Of a stretch of DNA of 64,000 bases, positions 35,101 to 47,284 are shown piece by piece (within the stretch, counting starts at the first letter, position 1; the number at the start of each line of letters is the position of its first letter). The notes beneath the pieces are model-generated. The model saw only the letters and a program-made list of their open reading frames with translations, did not search any database and was not told the origin of the DNA. Location of the stretch: assembly GCA_028023455.1 (NCBI GenBank), contig JAQFVV010012419.1, positions 310,001 through 374,000 on the forward strand. Reading direction: 5' to 3'. The translations under genes were made by a program, and so were the position numbers. This stretch comes from Epiperipatus broadwayi (lineage: Eukaryota; Onychophora; Udeonychophora; Euonychophora; Peripatidae).

Positions 35101-36751
35101 GTTAGACATCTAATAACAATAAATTTAAACATTTATATATATTTAAACAATCGAGGAGATAGTATTCTAAATGTGTGTCAAACAAATAAACACATGACAG
35201 CAGATGTATGATTTGAAATTATTTTAATGAATACATTTAATAATAATGAACTTCTAGTAGTGGTATTTTTTAATCCTGTTACCCTGTATTTTCATAAAAT
35301 GAGGTACAATTATTTATTAATATAATTTATCTACTGGAATGCTTGGGATAAGTGTTTATATTATCATGCCTCCGAGAATTTAATATCTTTTGTAATGGGA
35401 GAGTTTAAATCGATTGCCACACAATATGACAACCATTTTAATTATTATTTACATTTAAAGATTGGCTGAGTCCAGTCGGAAATCTTATAGGCATGCTATT
35501 ACTAAAGTAAAAAATGCAAAATGGAAATATATACCCAAGAGTCAGGTAAGCCAAATTATTAAAAGAGATTTACAGAGTTTAGATTAATAAATTTTATAAG
35601 TACCCAATTTATAAAGTTTAGCTATAACTTGGAAATAGAAATTTAGAGTATTCTAAAGGCTTTGGGTAGAGGTACCTGTTTTATAAGGAGATGAATTTTC
35701 ACATTTCAGATTAGTCGTGTATTGTCCATTTAGTTTATAACAGCAGCTTCCCTTTCCTAGCACTCAGGTTATGGTGTTCATTTTGATATTGATGATAGCT
35801 TACCATCTATCTTGATAGCAATTTCCATTACTCAACTTCTGAAGAGCACATGTGGAGGATTGGGCATTTGACAGACCATTTCCAGAGGAGAATAGCTCTG
35901 TCACATTCTATTCAAACATTTTAAAATATTCCCCTCTATGAAAAATTAATTTCTGATGGCCAGAAGCACATGAATCAAAATCAGGATTCACAAGACTCAA
36001 GACAAAGCAAAAGCACAAACCAATTAAATTAATTTTGTCCTTTTATATTGGCTATGTTTTATTTTTATCTTTCAATTTTCAGATCAATCTATTTTTCCCT
36101 AGGAGAATCAATGCATTAGTCAAGAATTGAAGATTTTAATTAAATCAGAAACTACATTTTCTATTATTCAGATTTGTTTTTACACCTTTTAACATTTTGC
36201 AGCAATTAAAACTTTTAGGATATTTTTTTCCTAATTAATCCATTATCTCCCGCCGACCATGACTTGCAAAATTTCAAATACAAAGAAGATTTATAATTTA
36301 TTTTTATATTTTTAAAACTAAAATCGAGTTTCAAAGTTATTATTTTAAAATAAGATTTTAGAAAATTAGAAATAAATGAATGAAAGTTTATAACTTAAAA
36401 TAAAGTAGATAAAGCTATATACACATTATATAACTAACAAAAGAATTTTGAAATTGTATCAAAATATTTTAATTTATTGTTTAAATCTGCTATCGAAGTG
36501 TGCGTGCATTTACGGCGAATTCAGCAGATGCTTATATATTTAATACTACTACACACACAAGTCAATACCAAAAGTTTAAATTTAGGTAAGATAAAGGTGG
36601 TGGGTGAGAGATGATAGAAAAGGTGAAACTTAAGATTCGAATTCGAATCTTACTGTTTCAATGGCTCTCATTTCCAGTACTAAAGATTTGCCCATACTTA
36701 AGCATTTGGGTTGAAAGAATAGGTGATTCATTCTATTCTTTCACAAAGACT
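32172..36751. other. Long stretch without recognised genes
   Basis: No protein signature recognised. The part from about 32790 to 34620 is clearly less AT-rich than its surroundings. It contains imperfect inverted words around 32833 (TAGATTGGATTGAATGG) and 33418 (CCATTCAATCTAATA), and ends near AAATAAAATTTT at 34604. It may be an old LTR or another unclassified element. The + strand frame 34879-35211 (110 codons) has no motif I recognise. Confidence 0.5.
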
Positions 36752-37283
36752 TTTTTTTAAAAAATAACAATTTATTTAAACAATTGATACAACTTTATAC
36801 AATGATGATTACATAAATATCAAGCAATATCCATAGCTAAATGAAAAGTGAATACATACATGATTGTTGGATCAACGCTTCAGTAGAATTCTAGATTGGA
36901 CCATACTTTGTCCCAATTGAACAATTATACATGCCTCTTTGAGTGTTGAAAGGCACATCAAAATCTATAATAAGTATAATTTTAAAATCAAGATGCAAAG
37001 CAGAGACCAATCTGAGAGAACGCTGGCAAGATCAGTGATTTGCTCCCAATCCATCAGTCTGAGCCCAAGCATCCCGAGATCTGTCCATCACTTTCTTATA
37101 AGTTAAGCCATTCAGTTCATGATTAAATATGTTAACTTTTATTGTTGAGGTAGATGGTGTGATCAATCCGCTAATTGGTAGTCATTAGATAGTCTGGTAG
37201 AGTTCTCATGTATGACTGAGCTCATTTTGGTATTGCATTGATGAGGCGAGACTCAAATTTGATCATTGATATCTTTGCAATAA

Positions 37284-39479
37284 TCAGTGAGCTAACATGG
37301 AGGTGCCAGCCCAGGTTTGTTGATGCAGCCAATCCAGAGCAAGCATTTTATCTCTGATGATATTATCCTTGATGAGTGTTTTAAATGCTTGAAGGGTGCT
37401 GGTGTTCGTGTTGCCCAGAACAAAACTGCATCTTGTTAGCCAGATGGCAAAGGATAAGAAAATTGCTAATCTAATGTTAGCGAAATTGCCAGCTTTAATT
37501 GCTTGCTGGATTAAGAATGCATCTGTAGAACAGCATTTTACCTTTTCATCAATGAAAGACCTAAGAATGCTGAGAGATGGACAATCTAGGAAAATGTGTT
37601 GAATTGTTTCCTCATCCCTCTGACAGAGTTGACATTGAGAGCTAATTTTGTTAAAACCCCTTTTCATTATGAGGAACTGATTAGTGGGTAGTGATGAGAG
37701 GTTTAATTTTAGAAGAAAATCAATAAATTTGGGTTCCAGAAACCAGTGTTTGGATTTTTTGATCAATAATTTGTTGTTTAATCCAAGAGCATTATGGAGA
37801 GCTGAGGGACAATCTTTCTTTAACCTATACATTTCCCAGTAGAACATTTTTTCATTGAAGATGTTTGGAGTTAAGTTTATACAGCCATTGGCATGCATCC
37901 AGATGTCAGTCAGCCATCCTTTACTATGGAGAGGTGGTGTGTCAGTAGGTTGAAATTCTTGGATTAAATTGGTGCAAGTCATTTCCAATGAATAGTTGTG
38001 TAGCAGATTTAGTGATTTTTGCAATTATAACATAGCAACTGAGTGTAGACCAAGACCATTCAGTTCTCTAGGCATTTGGGCCTTTGCCAAGCTTATGGCC
38101 ACAACCTTCCTTTTCCACAATAGCTTAGTACATAATGAGCCTATTTGTTTACCGAAGATTTTAGTAGGCTTGATGATTGGTAGATAGTAATTGAGTCTTG
38201 AAAACACTAGCATGTTAAGGAGTGTGATTTTACCAGGAATTGAAAGTGAAATACTAGAGAGAGCATTGATTGTTTTATTGGTTTTTTGAAGGATTGAATT
38301 TTGAATTTCTCTAGTCATGATAGTTTTTGTTTTTGCCATGGGAAATCTGAAAAAAGCTGTGGCTTGGCTGTGAACCTTGATGGAATTGTTGTTCCTGTTT
38401 TAATTCTCCAGTTGGAAGATTTACTATTGTTAATTTGGAAGTTTAATATTTTGGCATGCTTGTCAATAATTGTGAAGAGTGTTGGAAGATGAGCTTCGCT
38501 GGGAAGAAAAATGGTAACATCGTCCACATAGGAGATATGGTTGATTTGTTTTTTGATGGTGGGAAAATAAATGCCTGGCAAGATATTCTCAATGTCCTTG
38601 AGCATGGGGTTGATGTAAGTTATAAAACATAGTGATGCTAGGGGAAAACCCTGTGGAATTGAGATATGAGGTCTAAAACCTGTAGACAACCTTCCATCTA
38701 AAGAAATAAATATGGAATGATTTAGTAAAAGGTTTGCTATTATTCTGATGTACACATTGAGCACCTGGTACTCCTGCATCATCTGGAACAGTATGGATGG
38801 TATTACCAAGTCAACTGCTGAAGAGAAGTCCAGTTGTATGACCAGTAACCTTGACTTATTGTTTTGTCTGACATGTTGAGTTAATAAAAAAAAGTGCTGA
38901 ACTGCATCAATGGTGGATGATCCTTTTTCCGGCAAATTGAAAAAATGAAATATGTGAGTAAAGTTGGAGTTGAATCCAGTCCTTGATTAAGGATTCAATT
39001 GTCTTAATTAGCAATGGTATCATGGAAATAGGTCGTAGATTGTTGAGACTAGATGGATTTTCTTGTTTTTTTAAAAAAAGGACCAATGCCACTAGGTACA
39101 AATCTGGAATGTTCTGAAAGTCTTCGGCCAGCATGTCAATCATCTTCTTGACTATGGGAATAGTGTAGTGATTAAGGTGTAATAGTACAAATTTAGGGAT
39201 TACATGAAGGTCAGGATGAGTGCTTTCAGGAAATGCCTGTAGCTTTTGCAATATTTGAGCTTCATTTATGTTGTGATTGGTTGTGGTATAATTCCATATG
39301 TTTCCTGTTTGAAAAGTATTGTTTTGCAACTTTGTTTTGAAGTGTGAATGAATTCTCTCCAACATTTCTGGTCCACTATAGCACTTGCTGTTAATGATAA
39401 TCATAGACAGTGTTGGTCTAGCAGCCAATCCAAGTGCCCATCGAATGTAGCTTCTAGTCCAGTTATGACTATTCACCAA
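37284..39479 (-). pseudogene. LINE ORF2 reverse transcriptase and C-terminal finger, frameshifted
   Basis: Four overlapping frames cover it: 39479-38907, 38935-38315, 38339-38025 and 38024-37284. Recognisable RT blocks are NNLRPISMIPLLIKTIE (fingers), LDFSSAVDL (the Asp-bearing motif, usually LDxxKAFD), ISIPQGFPLASLCF and SYVDDVTIF, the catalytic box with both Asp residues intact. NSLSIPGK-like and LLNMLVFSRLNYYLPI segments follow as the thumb. Near the end CQLCQRDEETIQHIFLDC gives a C-X2-C-X8-H-X4-C finger typical of L1/Tx1 polymerase tails. The overlapping frame changes mean at least three indels. Confidence 0.8.
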
Positions 39480-39547
39480 AAAGATTTTGGACCTCTTTGT
39501 AGCAATGTATTGAGCTATAGCTTTTTGTTTTCCATGATATTGAGTTT

Positions 39548-40471
39548 TTAATTCCAGTATTTCTTGAATTTTGTACTTGAGAGGGGTAGTGAACTTAGCC
39601 TATTACTAATTGAATCAAGTTCTTTTAGAAGTTGATTTGGTCCCTTGGATCTTTTTGTGTGAAAGTTAATGAGGGTGCTCAAGATTCCTATGAAGGCAGA
39701 CCATGCTTGCACAGGTGGCAAAGTAAGTACTTGTATTTTATTTAGAAGGATATATGCTTCTGAGAATATCCATTCTGGTGTTGTGGCTTTGTTCAAAAGT
39801 CTTATAGTTTTTGTGTGGTCTGAAAGACTTATCATGTTGGTGTATAGTTGTAGTGAGATTTTTATAGCAAGGTGGTCTGAGAATGGGACTAATTGTAGCT
39901 TGGCATGCAGGTTATAATGAAGTTCAGGGGAATAAAAGAGAAGATCAATTAGTGATTGCTTGTGTTTTGTGTAAAATGAGAATGATTGAAGAGGAAAGAA
40001 TCCTTCTCCACATAGCAAAACTTTGTTGAATAAATGGAGGTATTTGTTAGTAAACTGATGATAGGTCATATTAAAATCACCAAAGCAGATTGAGGGTGAA
40101 TTATTGGATGAAAGAAGGGCATTGATTTTATTAATCACTGTATGAATTAGATTAGTATCATTCTTGAGATAAAGGTAAATTATGTTTATGGGGTTATTAT
40201 TAATAGTAATGTTAATAAATAGAAGTTCTTTGCTAATGTGAAGAGTTCTTAGTTGCTGATATTCCAGATTTTTATTGATTAGGAATGCCACTCCAGAAGA
40301 AGCAGTATTCGAGAGTAGATAATAGAAATAACCATGTTGTTGCATTAATTGTTGTATTTTAATATTGGACTGAAAATGTAGCTTGGTCTTGGAAAAACAT
40401 ACAATGTGTAAGTTTGATTTGTTCAACCAGTTTTTGATTGCATGTACCCATCCAGTGAATTGAGCCCCCAC
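39548..40471 (-). pseudogene. LINE ORF2 APE-type endonuclease
   Basis: The 307-codon frame contains the endonuclease fold motifs in order: CFSKTKL (position of the catalytic Glu motif, usually QET; the Glu is lost), SSGVAFLINKN, ICFGDFNM (GDFN, metal-binding) and PFSDHLAIKI (SDH, catalytic His). It starts at an ATG roughly where ORF2 of such LINEs begins, and runs out at a stop before the RT frames resume at 39479. Loss of the Glu suggests inactivity even apart from frame breaks. Confidence 0.8.
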
Positions 40472-40928
40472 ACATTAATTCCTGCAATTTTTAAATGCAT
40501 TGTTTGATTATATATAGGTGTGGAGATTGCTTTATTCTTCTGAGAATTCATCATCCAATAAGATTAATTGATCCTCGAGTACTTGTTCTGTTTGAGTCAG
40601 AATATCCCAATTTGATACTGTTGTTTTTGTTTGACCTCAGTCTAGTACTTTGTTTTGAGAATTTGTATTTGAGTTGATATTTTCTTTTTGAGATGTTGTA
40701 CTTTCTAAATCTGTAGACTGGTTCTCTGTTGAGCTGTTCTGAGACTCATTTCTTTTTGTTCTCTTCTTTTCTTGCTTACTTCTACTTTTGAATGCTTTGT
40801 TTGAAGAGTTTTGAGAGTAGTTGCTATCAAGATCAGATTCTGCAGTTGAGTTGGTTGTTTCATCATGCTGCGATTCAGATGAATCTTGTGTTTTTCTTTT
40901 GTTATTCAGTATTGTTTGACTTTTTGGA

Positions 40929-42611
40929 TTAGTTTAGTAGAGATGATGATTGTTTTGATATTTGTTGCTTATTTATTGTTTGTTGTTCCTGATGTGTCTG
41001 TGTTTCTACTATTTCATGTTTTGATCCAGTTGTTGAATGGTTTTCGGAAGCTGTGTGGGTATGTTGCAATGTAATACTGTTCCCACAGCCTTCTTTTGTT
41101 TTCTCTTGGGTTATGGCATCTGTTAATGTTTGTGAGATTTCAATACTGTCTTCATTGACTTGATCTTGTTCATTATCTCTTGTATTAGTTGTCTGTTGAA
41201 TTGATATGAATTGAGGGATTAAAGCTTTTGTGGACATTTATTATTTCTAGACATATTTAAATTGCAGTGTGCACTTATTCTTTTTGAACATGCCTTTAGA
41301 AGGTGAGTACATTCCCCACAGCTGAAACATAGAGGCTGCACATCTTGAATCGAGATGAAAATTGGACATTTTTCCTCCTCTAGTGTAACAGGAATGTCTA
41401 GTGGAGAATAATCTGGATTTAATTTGAGCGAGAAGGCTGTGCTGTTTGAGGGAAGTTCAATGCCTGCTCTCTTTTCTGTTATGAATTTGAAATTTGTAAT
41501 ATTTTCAAATTTAGTTAGAAGTCATTGAAGGTCATTTTGATTAAAATTTAGATAGCAATTTCATGTGAATCCATGAATAATTCTGGGTTTATTCATGACT
41601 ATTTTTATGAGATATCTATTTTTGAGGTAATGTTGTTTTCTTTTAAATTGTTCTTTTTGTAATATATTGTAAAACTCTATTACTAAGTATCTTTTGTTCA
41701 GATGGTGATATATTCTTTTTACTGAGTTACTTAATTGTTGACTTTTGATGAGCTCAAAAAAGTCATCTGTAGGGAATGTGAACAAGTTGCAGTAATCATT
41801 AGAAGTGGTTAAGATTAAAGTAAGATCACTATGGTAATGTAAAAAAAAGTTGAACAAAAGTGGAGATATTCTGGAATTGAATTCCTGGCTTATCTCATGA
41901 TAATTATTCATGGTTGTTTGTGAGTTTTGAGGAAATGCTTGAGATCTCTGTTCATTATTGTTGGATAAGTAATATTCATCTTCCATAACATTGAGGATGT
42001 TTGATTATGTGGTAGATTATGTGGTAGATTCACCTGTCATTAAACTTGTAGTTTTAGTTTTATTTTTGCTAAGTGCTGTCACATATGATTGATTGCTTGT
42101 TTGAATTGTTGGACTTAATGTGTTTTGCAATTGACTGTTAAAACTTACATTATGTTTTAACATTGTGTTATTACAGAACTGTAATCTTTCTATGTCGGAG
42201 TTGGGTTTAAGACTGGGAAATTCTAGGAGATAAGGGGTTTTTGTACGTTTAGTGCTTTGCTGTAACTTTGATCATGATTTCTCATATTGGAAAACAAGTC
42301 TATATTTTTTTGACTACTTTGTTGTGACAATGTAAATTTGTTGGAAAGAGATATTGAGGCTTTGCATTTTTATTTATATCTCCAAAGGGAGCTTATAATA
42401 TTAATTCTTTGTTTATCATTTGGCTTAAAAAGGTTTTGTTACAGAAGAAGTTGGCTTGATTGGTTTTACTGGAAGTATTTTTTATTGTTTCTTTTTGAGG
42501 GCTCATGTTAAGCTTATCAAATACTTTTCTAACATTATGGTCACTATGCAATCTCATAATTCTGTTTGGCTTCTGTATTTTCTGATCAAAAAAATTAAGT
42601 GCCCTGTCCAT
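40929..42611 (-). pseudogene. LINE ORF1 (gag-like) with zinc knuckle, frameshifted
   Basis: Three frames (42611-42393, 41986-41561, 41237-40929), with gaps in other frames, form an ORF1-like region upstream of the endonuclease. Between the last two, about 41329-41285 on the - strand, CFSCGECTHLLKAC fits a retroviral-type zinc knuckle (C-X2-C-X4-H-X4-C). The following part is Gln/Thr/Ser/Glu-rich, probably a disordered tail. In related LINEs ORF1 binds element RNA. The first frame starts MDRALNFFDQK near the 5' end of the element. Confidence 0.65.
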
Positions 42612-42768
42612 TCTATATTTTAGTTAATAAATACAAAAGTGAAATGTTTACCTGATCATCTCCACCTCTCCATAGGTAAAAAAATTCAAAAAACTATAAT
42701 AATTTAGTATTTTAATATTGAATGATCTGCTTAGATTGTCACTTCCAAAAAGCTGCCAAAAGTGAAAA

Positions 42769-45700
42769 GGTTTTCACAAAAACTTGATCTCATGTTGAAA
42801 ATGAGAGTTTTCATTTATTATTAAAATTCATAAAGCACATGTGCATTAGCTTGGAAAGCTGATCATTAGTTTAATAATTATTATATTAAAATGTAGTATA
42901 TTAGCTTGTATGTTTAGAATACCATTGATGGAAAAGTGATCAACAATACCCACAGTCAGACCAAGCTATGCAATGCATAACACGATCACATTTCCAGACT
43001 GTTGCCCACCTCAACTGCTTGATTCAAACCCCCCAGTATCCAAATCACTTTATTTGTTTTGTGTAACCCTTTGGTGCCAAATAAATACACAGGGTAGCTA
43101 ACATGCTCTGGACAGTAGGCCTATAATCCAGCACTTGAAATACCCATAACTAGCTCAGTCTATTTTAATTCAATAATAAATTATTGCTTTAACTAGTGAT
43201 AAAAAAAATTGACTGACAAAATTAAGCTTAAAGATCATTTATTTAACTAAACCTTTATTATACTAATTTTAAATTCTTTTATAATTCTTAACTCACATAA
43301 ACAATGGTATTTTTATATAATGACCATGCACATACTCTGAAGTCATACACTAGAACATAACAAAAGCATTAAATAATCCATGCTACTTATAAAACATGCA
43401 CATCAACAGTTCTTTATGCATGCTATAGAGTTCATTATTATTTGACTCTGGAAGGCTTGAAACTATTACAATGGCTACTTTACTTAGAAATGAGAATAAG
43501 AAATGTTATTTATTACCTAGGATTTGAACATGGACTTCTTACTGGTTGATACTTCACATGAAATATTTCTAACCAGATAGATTTGAGGTTTCTTGTGATT
43601 TACTGCTTAGGATTCTGAGGCATTTTTCTTTAAGACAGATATAACAGTGGATTTTTAAGTTATTAGGCAGGCATTATCCTTTTCCAGGCAGGTTGGCTGA
43701 TCTTCCATTAGACTAAGAGCTGAAGCAAAAGTCATATGATTCCGATGACAATTATCACTGCATTTTTGATTCTGGATACATAATAGACTGACTGATTGAA
43801 CTCACTGATAGATTGAACTCAACTGCAATATCAACTAAATGTCTGATGGAAAAACTGGACTATTTATTAGGATGACTTGTCATTTTGATAATTGGTTTTT
43901 ATGTCCTCTGGCTATCTCTGTTCTTGAAGTTCCTCCACTGTTTTCAAACACTTTCCTTAGATAAGCTTTCAATCCTGTTGTTTGATCTGTTAATAAGCAG
44001 CCATTGCAAACATGTTGTTTTTGTGGATTTTTAATTAGTAGCCATCGCAAATTTGTTGTTTTTAAATTTTAACTCATATAATTTTTTAGTATTTAACATG
44101 CACATATTTATTTTATTTACAATCATTCATGATTAACATACATATATTTTAAAGTCAACTCACTATTTAGTTTTTAAGATGACTTTCCTTTTTCTTCCTT
44201 TAATAATTTAAACAAAAAGAGAATATAAATCTTTTAATTTTTTCTTCTTCTAATTAATAAACGATATTTATATGAATAACTTTTATTTCAAACTACTAAT
44301 AATAGAAAAACAACTCTTCAAAATTTTTTTACTAAACGTTTAATGAACTGGATTTTGTTTAAACTAACAATAATAAAAACTCTTTAGACTTTAATAAATT
44401 TATTTGTCTTAAACAAAATGTTTTTCTTTGTTTTTAATTTACTTATTTACAGACGGCTTATTGATTTTATGCTTCATTATTAATATAAACTTTCACATTA
44501 TTTATGAGAATTTCATTTTAATAATTTTTTATCCAAAAATTATATATATACGTACCGATATGATATTGGTACAATATATATATATATATATTGAAGCTAT
44601 ACATATATACACATTAAATATATATATATGTTTGCTTCATCATTCACTGTGGTTTAACTAAAGACCCTGAGTCCAACCACAATGAATGTTGACTAAATTT
44701 AAAGTAAGTAAAAACTTTAAAAACATTACGTAAATTTTAAAAAATAAAATGAAAAGATTTTATTTTAGATAACAAAATACAATTTCTAGAACTCATTAGA
44801 CAAAAAGATTAGGTAGATAGGAATAATTAATTAAAAATCACAGCAATTAAAAATAAGATAGCAGAACAATGGGATTGGAATGTAAGATGGCTAACAAGCT
44901 AAGTATAAATTGAGAACTTGTCTATTGTTCTCTTGCTTTTACCTGGCTCCGCTCTACAGCTTGGACTAAAATCAGCTACAAAAATATTTTTATTGGAAAA
45001 ATAATAAAATTAACTTTTCAGAAAGAACTTTCTGCAACCAAGAAAATATCTTAGCTTCTTGCTGAATAAATTCTCAAACCACCAGCATTCTATAGACAAG
45101 GAGAGAAGAACTTAAAATGGGTGCTATAAGAAAAATGGTGGAGTAGACTTTTTCGTCTATCTCCCAATTGTTTTCCTGTCTGGTGGAGCTTGAAAAGGGG
45201 TAATCCAAGAAATGTAGTGTGCCAGAATAATTTTGCATGACAATTTTCTGCTGCTATAAATGGATAACCGAGAACAAAAATCACTGTAAGCAATAAGTAT
45301 GAACTGCTGATCAGAATGTCTTCATGGCTATCTAATAAAGATGTACGCAATCTAAAATCATTACCAGTAACTTTAATTTTTCACTTGTATTTTATGTTGG
45401 CTTAAACTATAAACTTAAGTCATTTATGTATCATAATTAAAATGTGTCAATATATATAGCATGATAATTTTTTAACATTTTCATTGTTACATTTTTTTTG
45501 TTTGACCGGTATAATGGCAATTCTTATCCTATTAATATATATGTAAATTTTTTCTTTGGTTAATGGATTGCCACTATACATTACTTGAAGTATATACTAA
45601 TATATTTTTTTAAAAGCTTGTCATATATATATATTGGAGGAACTGGAAGGCAGAAATAATCTAATTTCATTTATTTCTATTTGTATGACCCGCTACTAAA

Positions 45701-47284
45701 TACGGGAATATTTCTGATTTATTATAAAATTATTTGAATAAAATTTCTCCTTCCAATTCTCTCCTGCCATATTGGTTTCACTAATTTTTTAAAATATATA
45801 TTAGAAAGAGAGAAAAGGCAGAACACACAATTGTCATTTTTTGGGGGAAATAATTCAACGTTTCTTTTAATTTATACTTAGAAATATAAAAGAAAATGAC
45901 ATTCGAGTATATATATTAAAGTGTTCAATTTTATGCATTTTATAAAAAAGATCCAATTTTTTTCTTATATATTTTTATACTTTCTTAAAGTCAATCTGGG
46001 TTCTTTTACTAATATATATATCTATTTGGACAAAATAGATATAACTTAAACATTTTATAATTTGATTAAATATAAAAGAAAGTACAGTACAGTTATATAT
46101 GTGTAAATTAAAGTCTTAAAGCTTCATTAACTCTTAGGATGAACTAATTAAATAGTGATTAATTAATATCCCTATTTTTTATATATTTTAATGTTAGTTA
46201 AAAGATGTAATTATTTCTAATAGTAGATATTCTCTCAGTCTTGGAAGATTTTGAAGTCACATTATTTCATATATGTATATATTTACCTAAGGTTTTAAAG
46301 TTTAATTGTCAGTTGACTGTATTTTCTCTTATATTGTGCTACTCGGTGATCTGTATGGGGGTTTTGGCACATATCCATAGCTCCTGTCATCTTCAATTCA
46401 AAGGCTAACACCACTTCAAGATGGCCATTGACGATACAGTGGACCTCAACTCTTTTTCAAATATTACTACTGGACACAAGCACATATACTCGGTCCTGAG
46501 CTTGGAACATGCTGAGGCACATGAGCTCATTCTCTCTAACTCTTGTGTTAGACGGAGTGCTATCCAGACCTCAAGTTAGCCATGTATAAAAACTTTGTGC
46601 CTTCGAGACTTGCTTCTAAGCTCACACAATTAAATCACCAAGGGCCACAGTACTGTTTAATTTCATTATAGATAAAACCTTAACTTTGTAATATCTCAAA
46701 ATGTTGCTGAGTAATTTTGAGAAATGTCCACTGGGGGATAATTTTTTTCTAGAGTTATGTTTTTCTGTATCCCTCCTTTAAAGTGAAGCATCCAGTTATT
46801 GACTAAGTCCAGTATTGTTATGTAATTATCGTACTATTGTTTAATTATATTAAGTGGATCTTAATAATGCATATCAATACATCTCCATGTCTGTAGATGC
46901 AAGAAAATAACTTGCAACATATTTTGTTAATTATTTCTTCAAATTGTCATTTCTTTTTTTTAAAACAATAAAATGTCATTCAATAAACTCGTCAATATCT
47001 TGTCTGTGTCACCATATAGTATAAACCTGACTTTTTCTTTGTTAAAATTTCTTTTTTAGGAACTCATCTCTCCCTGACCACCAAGTATATGTGAAAAAGA
47101 AATTGTAGTGAGGTTTGGAAAGTAAGTTGCTTAGTAGCAATCTGGAGGAGTAGGTGAGGTTCAAACCCTCTCTACCTGCATCTCTTGGTTAGGTTAAAGC
47201 AGCTTTATTTTTCATACCATTACAATATATATATATATATAATACTACAAATCAGTCTGTATTTTTTTTTTCAAAATAATATAT
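42769..47284. other. Unassigned AT-rich DNA
   Basis: No gene recognised. Short features: an imperfect hairpin CATTCACTGTGGTT...AACCACAATGAATG at 44641-44688, beside TA microsatellites at 44545-44632; a less AT-rich patch at 46330-46680 with no protein signature; and a sequence at 47124-47170 with a weak pol III A-box and a B-box-like GGTTCAAACC, perhaps a tRNA-derived SINE relic. The - strand frame 45090-45350 and the + strand frame 44428-44661 carry no known motifs. Confidence 0.5.

Larger units (their letters stand above)
36752..42768 (-). mobile_element. Tx1/L1-like LINE, almost full length but broken
   Basis: On the - strand the order is ORF1 with a CCHC zinc knuckle, APE-type endonuclease, reverse transcriptase, a C-terminal cysteine/histidine finger, a 3' UTR and an A-tract (T-run at 36752 on the + strand). 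Length is about 6 kb. A possible target duplication is tctttcacaaagact just before the T-run and ttttcacaaaaact at 42769, which would set the 5' edge, but it is imperfect. The 47572-48494 copy is the same family, truncated at its 5' end. Several frameshifts inactivate it. A zinc knuckle in ORF1 plus an APE nuclease favours the L1/Tx1 group. Confidence 0.8.

Noticed and set aside
36083-36130. Acceptor-like ttcaattttcag followed by AT
   Set aside because: The phase-1 frame reaches TAG after six codons and there is no donor at the required distance.
44428-44661. 77-codon + strand frame following an acceptor-like TTTACAG
   Set aside because: It consists largely of Ile, Tyr and Phe from TA-rich sequence running into a TA microsatellite; no donor at a sensible distance.
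46674-46715. Acceptor-like ATTATAG followed by AT after the GC-richer patch
   Set aside because: The phase-1 frame stops after six codons and no suitable donor follows.
47124-47170. tRNA-like sequence with a B-box-like GGTTCAAACC
   Set aside because: The A-box is poor, its spacing to the B-box is short, and no cloverleaf with a paired acceptor stem could be drawn. At most a SINE relic.
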